From: Accumulibacter sp.
Lineage (GTDB): Bacteria; Pseudomonadota; Gammaproteobacteria; Burkholderiales; Rhodocyclaceae
DNA length: 12,603 bases
Direction of reading: 5' to 3'
Assembly (NCBI GenBank): GCA_031264825.1
Contig: JAISDL010000041.1
Coordinates: 1 to 12,603, forward strand
Shown here one piece after another: positions 1 through 5,293 of the stretch (positions within the stretch are counted from its first letter, which is position 1; each line of letters opens with the position of its first letter). The notes below the pieces were generated by a model. That model worked only from the letters and a program-made list of their open reading frames with translations. It was not told the DNA's origin and did not search any database. The position numbers and the translations under genes are program-made.

Positions 1-44
1 GCGCAAGCGAGGTGTTGGGCATCGCTGCGCTCACCCCAACCTAT
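1..44. repeat. Intergenic repeat, copy 1 (GCGCAAGCG...CCCCAACCTAT type)
   Basis: This 44-nt sequence recurs at 191-234 in the same orientation with 40 of 44 bases identical. It contains GTTGGG and CCCCAAC, which can pair around a TCGCTnCGCTCA centre, as in REP-like intergenic repeats. It touches the left window edge, so it may extend further. I see no open reading frame of gene character here. Confidence 0.7.
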
Positions 45-51
45 ACCTGAA

Positions 52-71
52 GGGCACGGCACGCCGTGCCC
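52..71. repeat. Perfect short palindrome GGGCACGGC-AC-GCCGTGCCC
   Basis: Two perfect 9-nt inverted arms (52-60 and 63-71) are separated by two bases. It sits between the two copies of the 44-nt repeat. Similar GGGCACGGC palindromes followed by CTACG are, from general knowledge, frequent dispersed intergenic elements in GC-rich bacteria. No T-run follows, so it is not a classical terminator. Confidence 0.6.
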
Positions 72-110
72 CTACGGTGGGATGGTATTCCGGGTGGGGT
101 CTCGTCACGC

Positions 111-174
111 CGGCGGCGAAGCCGCTGCTGACTGATCTGTCTCCTGACATCTGTCTCCTGTCCCCTGAACCCTG
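111..174. repeat. Heptad-repeat hairpin element A (core plus one arm)
   Basis: A GC hairpin, CGGCGGC-GAA-GCCGCTG (111-127, one G-T pair), is followed by an arm (132-174). On the minus strand this arm reads as six consecutive heptads and a final base: CAGGGTT, CAGGGGA, CAGGAGA, CAGATGT, CAGGAGA, CAGATCA, G. Positions 111-139 match the reverse complement of 6592-6620 at 26 of 29 bases, so this is a half copy of the element at 6564-6686 in the opposite orientation. The other arm is missing. It lies downstream of pgsA. Confidence 0.7.
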
Positions 175-180
175 AAGTGG

Positions 181-234
181 CTTGCGCTTCGCGCAAGCGG
201 GACGTTGGGCATCGCTTCGCTCACCCCAACCTAT
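181..234. repeat. CTTGCGC hairpin and intergenic repeat copy 2
   Basis: A perfect 7-bp hairpin CTTGCGC-TTC-GCGCAAG (181-197) overlaps the second copy (191-234) of the 44-nt repeat at 1-44. The repeat ends four bases before the pgsA stop codon. The hairpin could help end or stabilise the pgsA transcript read from the minus strand, but there is no T-run to support intrinsic termination. Betaproteobacterial genomes often carry tRNA genes after pgsA; none is visible here. Confidence 0.65.
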
Positions 235-237
235 GCA

Positions 238-810
238 CTAACGCCCTCCGCGCGTCAGGTGCGGCCACGCCATTCGCATGTAATAACCCATCGACCAGAG
301 CGTCAGGACGGCGGCGACGTAGATCAGCCAGGTGCCGACGCGCTGGACGTCGACGTCGGCGAACGTGTCGTGGTAGAGCAGGAGCGGAATCGCGACCATC
401 TGCGCCGTCGTCTTGATTTTTCCGACCATCGAGACCGCGACGTTCTTGTGCGCGCCGATCTGCGCCATCCACTCGCGCAGCGCGGAGATCGCAATCTCGC
501 GCCCGATGATGATGACCGCGAGGACGGCGTCGAGCCTTCCGAGGTGTACGAGGAGGATCAGCGCCGTCGAGACCATCAGTTTGTCGGCGACGGGGTCGAG
601 GAAGGCGCCGAAGGTCGAGGTTTCGTTCCAGCGGCGCGCCAGATAACCGTCGAGCCAGTCGGTCACGGCCGCCGCGACGAAGAGCAGCGTGGCCAGAAGG
701 TTCTGCCAGGGGAAGGAGAACCAGGCTTCGGGGAAATAAAAGATCGCCGTAAACAGCGGTATCAGAATGATACGCAGCCACGTCAGCAAAGTCGGAATAT
801 TGAATAACAT
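238..810 (-). CDS. pgsA: CDP-diacylglycerol--glycerol-3-phosphate 3-phosphatidyltransferase
   Basis: The 190-residue integral membrane enzyme transfers a phosphatidyl group from CDP-diacylglycerol to glycerol 3-phosphate. This is the committed step to phosphatidylglycerol and cardiolipin. The CDP-alcohol phosphotransferase signature is complete with exact spacing: D51, D54-G55, A58-R59, G68, D72 and D76, the metal- and CDP-binding residues. Hydrophobic stretches follow (about residues 5-28, 36-50, 80-105, 135-150, 158-178). Length and the N-terminus starting MLFNIPTLLT fit the family. The ATG shares its A with the TGA stop of uvrC (TGATG on the minus strand), implying translational coupling. 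uvrC-pgsA adjacency is common in beta- and gammaproteobacteria. The C-terminus stops just before a cluster of intergenic repeats. The identification is firm from the motif; substrate specificity is inferred from family and context. Confidence 0.94.
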   Translation of the reverse strand: MLFNIPTLLTWLRIILIPLFTAIFYFPEAWFSFPWQNLLATLLFVAAAVTDWLDGYLARRWNETSTFGAFLDPVADKLMVSTALILLVHLGRLDAVLAVIIIGREIAISALREWMAQIGAHKNVAVSMVGKIKTTAQMVAIPLLLYHDTFADVDVQRVGTWLIYVAAVLTLWSMGYYMRMAWPHLTRGGR

Positions 811-2636
811 CAGTGAAACGCGGCATGGATGGCCGTAGCGAGCGCCTTGCTGATTCCGGGAACGGAGGACAACTGGTCGACTCCGGCGTCTTTCAAGCCT
901 TGCAACCCTCCAAAGTGCGAAAGCAGTGCTTTCCGTTTTTTCGGCCCGACGCCTTCGATCTCGTCGAGCCGCGATGTCGTCCGTTTTCGGCTTCTTTGCG
1001 ACCGGTGTCCCGAAATCGCAAAACGGTGCGCCTCATCGCGGATTTCCTGAATCAAATGCAGCGCGGGGTGTTCCGGCGGTAATTGTACCGGTTCGCGCCC
1101 ATTTGTGAAAACGAGCGTTTCGAGGCCGGGTTTTCGGGATTCGCCCTTGGCCACGCCGACCATCGGCAAGAGCGAGAGGCCGAGTTCTTCCATGACAGCG
1201 CTCGCCGAGGCGAGTTGTCCCTTGCCGCCGTCGATCAGGATGAGGTCGGGCGTGACGCTCTCGCCGGAAACGACTTTCGCGTAACGCCGACGGATCACCT
1301 GGCGCATCGCCGCGTAGTCGTCACCCGGCGCGATGCCCTGGACGTTGAAGCGCCGGTATTCGGACTTGCGCATTCCGCCGCCTTGATAAACGACGCACGA
1401 GGCGACCGTCGATTCCCCCTGCGTATGGCTTACGTCGAAACACTCGATGCGAATTTCCTTGCCCTCTTCGCATTCCAGGCCGCAGAACGCGGTTAGCGCA
1501 TCGACGCGCTTTCTCTGGTTCGACAGTCCGGCGCGGCGCGCGAAAATCGCCAGACGCGCGTTCTGCTCGGCCATGTCGAGCCAGACTTTCTGCGTCGTAT
1601 TCCGGGGCGAGAGAATCCGCACGGGCTGCGCCGCAAGGCTCGCAAAAGTTTCGGAAAGTTCGGCAAGTTCGGAAGCGTCCGGCGTTCGGTTCAAATAGAT
1701 CCGCGTTGGAATCGGGCGCGCGTCGTAATGCTGATACAGGAAAGCGACGAGGACTTCGTCGGGCGAATTTCCGCCGACGTTGCTCGGGAACTGGGGTTTG
1801 TCGCCGAGGTGCCGCCCGTCGCGGATCATCGCCAGGTTCACGCAGACCATGCCCTCGTCTTCGACGACGACGACGATGTCCGCGTCGTCCTCGCGGTCGC
1901 TTTCGATGTATTGTTTATCCTGTATCTGGCGCAGCGACTGGATTTGATCGCGGCAAAGCGCGGCGGACTCGAAGTCGAGATTTTTCGCCGCTTCGTCCAT
2001 CGCGGCGCCGAGCCGCGCGATGACCTCCTGGCGCTTCCCTTTCAGGAACATCGAAGCCATCTGGACGTCGAGCGCGTAGTGTTCCGGCGTGACGAGACCC
2101 ACGCACGCGCCCGAGCAGCGCTTGATCTGGTAAAGCAGGCAGGGACGCGAACGGTTGGCGAAGACCGAATTTTCACACGTGCGCAGGCGGAACATCTTCT
2201 GGAGAAGATTGATGCTCTCGCGTACCGTCGTCGACGAGGGAAAAGGCCCGAAATAGTCGGCTTTGCGGTTCGTTCCGCCCCGGAAGAAACCGAGGCGAGG
2301 GAAGGCGTCGTGCGTCAGAATGATGTAGGGGTAGGATTTGTCGTCCCGAAAAAGGATGTTGTAGCGCGGTGCGAGGCTTTTGATCAGGTTGTTTTCGAGC
2401 AGAAGCGCTTCCGCTTCCGAGCGGGTGACCGTCGTCTCGACCGAAGCGATTTGCGAGACCATCAGGGCGATTCGCGGACTCGGCAGGTTTTCCCGAAAAT
2501 ACGAGGAAACGCGCTTTTTCAGATTCTTGGCCTTGCCCACGTAGAGGACGACCCCTCCGGCGTCGAGCATGCGATAGACGCCCGGAAGCTCGGTCAGCGT
2601 CGAAAGCAGCGTCTTGGGATCGAAGGGTTCATTCAT
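810..2636 (-). CDS. uvrC: Excinuclease ABC subunit C (UvrC)
   Basis: UvrC makes both incisions around a DNA lesion in nucleotide excision repair after UvrA/UvrB damage recognition. All domains are present in 608 residues, the usual length. The GIY-YIG nuclease for the 3' incision occupies about 15-95 (GVY 19-21, YVG 32-34, R42, E81). A four-cysteine cluster (C154, C166, C174, C178) matches the known iron-sulfur site. The UVR domain that contacts UvrB lies at about 203-238. The RNase H-like 5' nuclease spans about 370-540 (D401 in the FDVSH motif, D469 in LIDGGKGQL, and the D534/H537 region). Tandem helix-hairpin-helix DNA-binding motifs lie at about 557-608. The ATG at 2636 gives the standard N-terminus; upstream there is no strong ribosome-binding site. 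pgsA overlaps its stop codon, so the two form an operon. It is divergent from earP across 115 bp. Confidence 0.98.
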   Translation of the reverse strand: MNEPFDPKTLLSTLTELPGVYRMLDAGGVVLYVGKAKNLKKRVSSYFRENLPSPRIALMVSQIASVETTVTRSEAEALLLENNLIKSLAPRYNILFRDDKSYPYIILTHDAFPRLGFFRGGTNRKADYFGPFPSSTTVRESINLLQKMFRLRTCENSVFANRSRPCLLYQIKRCSGACVGLVTPEHYALDVQMASMFLKGKRQEVIARLGAAMDEAAKNLDFESAALCRDQIQSLRQIQDKQYIESDREDDADIVVVVEDEGMVCVNLAMIRDGRHLGDKPQFPSNVGGNSPDEVLVAFLYQHYDARPIPTRIYLNRTPDASELAELSETFASLAAQPVRILSPRNTTQKVWLDMAEQNARLAIFARRAGLSNQRKRVDALTAFCGLECEEGKEIRIECFDVSHTQGESTVASCVVYQGGGMRKSEYRRFNVQGIAPGDDYAAMRQVIRRRYAKVVSGESVTPDLILIDGGKGQLASASAVMEELGLSLLPMVGVAKGESRKPGLETLVFTNGREPVQLPPEHPALHLIQEIRDEAHRFAISGHRSQRSRKRTTSRLDEIEGVGPKKRKALLSHFGGLQGLKDAGVDQLSSVPGISKALATAIHAAFH

Positions 2637-2645
2637 GCGAAAATA

Positions 2646-2674
2646 CGTAAAATCGCGTTTGATTCCATTTTACG
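2646..2674. promoter_or_regulatory. Inverted repeat in the uvrC/earP divergent spacer
   Basis: CGTAAAAT (2646-2653) and its exact reverse complement ATTTTACG (2667-2674) are separated by 13 nt, giving a centre-to-centre distance of 21 bp (about two helical turns). The spacer between uvrC (start 2636) and earP (start 2752) must hold at least one promoter for each. The right arm read leftwards gives TAAAAT, a plausible -10 for uvrC, but no convincing -35 precedes it. An operator role is inference. It is not a recognised LexA box. Confidence 0.3.
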
Positions 2675-2751
2675 AAGCGCCCGCCGCGCGTCGCGGACGG
2701 TTGATCAACGCGATACAGGATTCGATGGTATCACGTCCTCGAGGTGTTTCC

Positions 2752-3921
2752 ATGAACGCTCCTCCGCTTTGCTGGGACATTTTCTGCGCCGTCGTCGACA
2801 ATTACGGCGACGTCGGCGTCGCGTGGCGTCTGGCGAGGCAGCTCAAGCGCGAGTACGGGGGGTACGGAGGGTATAATTTCACGGTTCGACTGTGGGTCGA
2901 CGACCTCGTCGCCTTTCGGGCGATCTGCCCGGAAGTTTCCCCCTCGCTGAGCGTCCAATACGTCTTCAACGTTGAAGTGCGCGCGTGGAGCAAAAACGCC
3001 GCCGACCTCACCCCCGCCGTCCCGCCCGCGAACGTCGTCGTCGAGACTTTCGGCACTCGCGCGCCGGATTCGTATTCCAGGGCGATGGCGTCCGCGTCTC
3101 CCCGCGCCGTCTGGATCAACCTGGAGTACCTGAGCGCGGAACGCTGGGTCGAGGACTGCCACACGCTGCCCTCGCCGCACCCTCACCTGCCGCGCGTCAC
3201 GTATTTTTTCTTTCCGGGATTCACCGATAAAACCGGCGGCCTGCTGCGCGAACGCGACCTGGAAGAAGACCTTCGACGCTTCCCTGATTCTCCCGAAGCC
3301 CGGGAAGCGTTCTGGAAAACGCTGGGACTCGCCGCGCCCGTGCCGGAAACGCAAACCTTGTTTCTCTTCGCCTACGAAAACGCGGCGACTCCGGGCTTAT
3401 TGGATTTTCTCGCGTCGGGAAGCCTGCCGTTCCGCTGCATCGCTCCGCCGTGTACGCAAATGAAAACGTTTTTCGGGAACGCCGCGCTTTCGGAAAAAAC
3501 GTCCTCGCGCGGACGGCTCGAATTCCTCACTCTGCCCGCTTTCGTCCCTCAAACGCGATTCGACGCGTTGCTTCTCTGTTCGGACATCGTTTTCGTGCGC
3601 GGAGAAGATTCTTTCGTCCGCGCGCAATGGGTCGAAAAACCATTCATATGGAATGTCTACCCGCAGAAAGACAAGGCGCATTTTGCCAAACTCGACGCCT
3701 TTCTCGACCTGTATTGCAAAAACCTGTCGCGCGAGGCATCGAAGGCCGTTCGCGCTTTCCACCACGAATGGAACGAAAACCGTTTTTCACCCGAAACCTG
3801 CGCCGAATGGATCGCGTGCCTCCCCGAACTGCGCGAACACGCCAAAAACTGGGCGAAACACCTGAAAAAACACGACGACCTCTGTCGTTCACTGGTGAAA
3901 TTCTGCTTATCCAAGTTATAA
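2752..3921 (+). CDS. earP: EF-P arginine rhamnosyltransferase EarP
   Basis: EarP is a GT-B glycosyltransferase that uses dTDP-L-rhamnose to rhamnosylate arginine 32 of elongation factor P in the cytoplasm. The protein has 389 residues from the chosen ATG, which has a GAGGTG ribosome-binding site (2741-2746) five bases upstream. An in-frame ATG at 2614 would add a non-family extension and is rejected. Family hallmarks are visible. The N-terminal motif VVDNYGDVG carries D16 and D20. LEYLSAERWVEDCH, LPSPHP and FFFPGFT follow in the middle. The C-terminal RGEDSFVRAQW holds E285, which corresponds to the catalytic/nucleotide-binding glutamate of characterised EarP. The partner efp follows after 46 bp, so the modifying enzyme and its substrate are probably co-transcribed. 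Oddity: after the first helix a GGYGGYN stretch, encoded by a 9-nt tandem repeat (about 2855-2872), precedes the conserved VRLWVDDL. Confidence 0.95.
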   Translation: MNAPPLCWDIFCAVVDNYGDVGVAWRLARQLKREYGGYGGYNFTVRLWVDDLVAFRAICPEVSPSLSVQYVFNVEVRAWSKNAADLTPAVPPANVVVETFGTRAPDSYSRAMASASPRAVWINLEYLSAERWVEDCHTLPSPHPHLPRVTYFFFPGFTDKTGGLLRERDLEEDLRRFPDSPEAREAFWKTLGLAAPVPETQTLFLFAYENAATPGLLDFLASGSLPFRCIAPPCTQMKTFFGNAALSEKTSSRGRLEFLTLPAFVPQTRFDALLLCSDIVFVRGEDSFVRAQWVEKPFIWNVYPQKDKAHFAKLDAFLDLYCKNLSREASKAVRAFHHEWNENRFSPETCAEWIACLPELREHAKNWAKHLKKHDDLCRSLVKFCLSKL

Positions 3922-3967
3922 TTTTGGGTTTAATTTGTCTCCATCGCCAATTTCTCCAATCTGAACT

Positions 3968-4525
3968 ATGAAAACAGCTCAAGAACTCCGCGCCGGCAAC
4001 GTATTTATGGTCGGCAGCGACGCCATGGTCGTCCTCAAGGCCGAATTCAGCAAATCGGGTCGCAACGCCTCGGTCGTCAAGATGAAAATGAAGAACCTCC
4101 TGACGGGTACGCCAAGTGAAGCGGTCTACCGCGCCGACGACAAATTCGACACGGTTCAACTCGACCGCAAGGAAGTCGCTTTCTCCTACCTGGCCGACCC
4201 CATGTACGTCTTCATGGACTCGGAGTACAACCAGTACGAGATCGAAAAGGAATGCATGACCGACGCCCTGCCCTACCTCGACGACGGCATGCCCTGCGAA
4301 GTCGTTTTCTACAACGGCAAGGCGATTTCGATCGAACTCCCGACGATCCTCGTGCGCGAAGTGATCTACACCGAACCCGCGGTCAAGGGTGACACGTCGG
4401 GCAAGGTCATGAAACCGGCGCGCATCTCGACGGGCTTTGAACTCGCCGTCCCGGCGTTTGTCGAAATCGGCGACAAGATCGAAATCGACACCCGCACGAA
4501 CGAATACCGCGCGCGCGTCAAGTAA
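3968..4525 (+). CDS. efp: Elongation factor P (arginine-32 type)
   Basis: EF-P binds next to the ribosomal E site and promotes peptide bond formation at polyproline stretches. The 185-residue length is standard. An N-terminal KOW-like domain (about 1-63) is followed by two OB-fold domains (about 65-127 and 130-185), ending in the typical YRARVK. The modified loop reads KSGRN, with arginine exactly at position 32. This is the residue rhamnosylated by EarP, whereas EpmA-type EF-P has lysine or another residue at the tip. The upstream earP gene therefore fits it exactly. The start ATG gives the usual N-terminus (MKTAQELRAGN), but the 46-bp gap after earP shows no good Shine-Dalgarno sequence. 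A strong terminator follows at 4536-4573. Confidence 0.97.
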   Translation: MKTAQELRAGNVFMVGSDAMVVLKAEFSKSGRNASVVKMKMKNLLTGTPSEAVYRADDKFDTVQLDRKEVAFSYLADPMYVFMDSEYNQYEIEKECMTDALPYLDDGMPCEVVFYNGKAISIELPTILVREVIYTEPAVKGDTSGKVMKPARISTGFELAVPAFVEIGDKIEIDTRTNEYRARVK

Positions 4526-4535
4526 TTCCGCTTCC

Positions 4536-4573
4536 AAAAAGGCCGGGGAATCGAAGGCCCCGGTTCCCTTTTT
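4536..4573 (+). terminator. Rho-independent terminator of earP-efp
   Basis: A perfect CCGGGG/CCCCGG stem (4543-4548 with 4558-4563) encloses a 9-nt loop. It is flanked by AAAAAGG on the left and CCCTTTTT on the right, which extend the stem imperfectly and give a T-run on the plus strand. It begins 10 bp after the efp stop. The A-run on the left would also provide a U-tract for minus-strand transcripts, so it may be bidirectional. Confidence 0.85.
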
Positions 4574-4649
4574 CAAGCCACCGTTGGAGGCGTAGCGAGT
4601 CTCGTCATATGCGCGCCAACCCGACGGCCCGTCTGCGCTGTTGACTACC

Positions 4650-4680
4650 TTGCGCCATGTTCAGGTTGTATATACAATCT
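4650..4680 (+). promoter_or_regulatory. brnTA promoter with palindromic operator
   Basis: A perfect 12-bp palindrome TTGTATATACAA (4666-4677) extends to 18 bp with one mismatched pair (4663-4680). It overlaps a likely -10, TACAAT (4673-4678), which lies 17 bp from a weak -35, TTGCGC (4650-4655). BrnTA modules are known to be autorepressed through BrnA, with BrnT as co-repressor; this palindrome is the obvious candidate site. Alternative -10 readings within TATATA are possible. Transcription would start at about 4681-4686, essentially at the brnT ATG. Confidence 0.6.
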
Positions 4681-4684
4681 GGGC

Positions 4685-4960
4685 ATGGAGTTCACTTGGT
4701 CAGAACGAAAACGTTTACTCAACCTGAAGGAGCATGGCATCGACTTCGTCGACGCCAGTGCTGTGTTCAACGGTATCACCTTCACGTTCGAGGATGATCG
4801 GTTCTCCTACAACGAGCAGCGATTCGTCACACTCGGTCTGCTCGCCGGTATTCCTGTCTCGATCGCCCACACGGAGACGACCGATGAAATCCGAATCATC
4901 TCGTTCAGAAAAGCGACCAAACGTGAAGAGCAAATCTACTTCTCTCAAATCCAGAACTGA
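4685..4960 (+). CDS. brnT: BrnT family type II toxin
   Basis: BrnT is a small RelE-fold ribonuclease toxin that blocks translation and is neutralised by BrnA. The 91-residue size is typical. The N-terminal pattern W5, N13-L14-x-x-H17-G18-I19-x-F21, and the C-terminal ISFRKATKREEQIYF (about 72-86), carrying the conserved R75, A77, R80 and E81, are family hallmarks. The ATG at 4685 gives the expected start (MEFTW). There is no room for a ribosome-binding site downstream of the predicted promoter, so the mRNA may be leaderless. brnA overlaps its 3' end by 77 bp. Base composition looks lower in GC than in the flanking housekeeping genes, consistent with horizontal acquisition (estimated by eye). 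Confidence 0.9.
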   Translation: MEFTWSERKRLLNLKEHGIDFVDASAVFNGITFTFEDDRFSYNEQRFVTLGLLAGIPVSIAHTETTDEIRIISFRKATKREEQIYFSQIQN

Positions 4961-5192
4961 TTTTGAACGCTTGCGTTCCGGCGTAGCCAAGACTTCAGCC
5001 GAGCATCCCGAGGCGGACGCGGATCATATCGTCCGCGGTATCGTACGCCGAGGTCTCATGCGGCAGGCACCCAAAACGGCCATTTCACTTCGCGTGGATC
5101 AAGACGTTATCGAGTGGTTCAAAACCCAAGGCCCTGGCTATCAAACGCGCATAAACGCCGTTCTTCGAGCGTTTCGTGACGCCTCGGTCTGA
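4884..5192 (+). CDS. brnA: BrnA family antitoxin
   Basis: BrnA is the antitoxin and DNA-binding autorepressor of the BrnT toxin. The 102-residue protein carries the conserved C-terminal block at about 64-97, beginning KTAISLRVDQDVIEWFK and continuing GPGYQTRINAVLRAF, the ribbon-helix-helix-like DNA-binding and dimerisation part. The N-terminal half, SRTDFERLRSG onward, is the expected toxin-wrapping region and is basic and flexible at its start. The ATG at 4884 is chosen because GGAG lies 7 nt upstream. A GTG at codon 14 is an alternative that would shorten the overlap with brnT. The coding overlap with brnT is 77 bp with the chosen start. The gene ends just before a heptad-repeat hairpin and converges on the PstS-like gene. 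Confidence 0.88.
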   Translation: MKSESSRSEKRPNVKSKSTSLKSRTDFERLRSGVAKTSAEHPEADADHIVRGIVRRGLMRQAPKTAISLRVDQDVIEWFKTQGPGYQTRINAVLRAFRDASV

Positions 5193-5196
5193 TATT

Positions 5197-5291
5197 CAGG
5201 AATCAGATGTCAGGAAACGGGAGACAGATTATTTTCCGGCGCTTTGCGCCGCATATTTCTCTGTCTCCTGTTCCCTGTCTCCTGATCCCTG
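5197..5291. repeat. Heptad-repeat hairpin element B
   Basis: The left arm (5197-5227) reads CAGGAAT, CAGATGT, CAGGAAA, CGGGAGA, CAG. The right arm (5261-5291), read on the minus strand, is CAGGGAT, CAGGAGA, CAGGGAA, CAGGAGA, CAG. The arms pair at 25 of 31 positions. Between them lies a perfect hairpin CGGCGC-TTT-GCGCCG (5237-5251) flanked by AT-rich sequence. It fills the space between the convergent brnA and PstS-like genes and could act as a bidirectional terminator. The core hairpin differs from that of elements A and C. Confidence 0.75.
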
Positions 5292-5293
5292 CC

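Noticed and set aside
1..237. tRNA genes after pgsA, as seen in many relatives
   Set aside because: No cloverleaf, T-loop (GTTCRANYC) or CCA-ended sequence is visible; the hairpins here belong to repeats.
2614..2751. A longer EarP beginning at an ATG at 2614
   Set aside because: The extra residues do not resemble EarP, would overlap the uvrC start, and the ATG at 2752 has a clear GAGGTG ribosome-binding site and the family N-terminus.
1728..2876. A 382-codon open frame opposite uvrC running into earP
   Set aside because: Shadow of uvrC on the other strand; its composition is an artefact of codon bias, and it overlaps the well-supported starts of uvrC and earP.
4583..4620. Imperfect GTTGG/CCAAC stem-loop between the efp terminator and the brnT promoter
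   Set aside because: Pairing is interrupted, and the sequence does not match the GTTGGG-CCCCAAC repeats at 1-44 and 191-234 well enough to be called a copy.
4641..4669. TTGACT at 4641-4646 as the -35 of brnT
   Set aside because: It matches the consensus well, but the nearest good -10 sequences are 22 bp or more away; TTGCGC at 4650 with a 17-bp spacer to TACAAT is more plausible.
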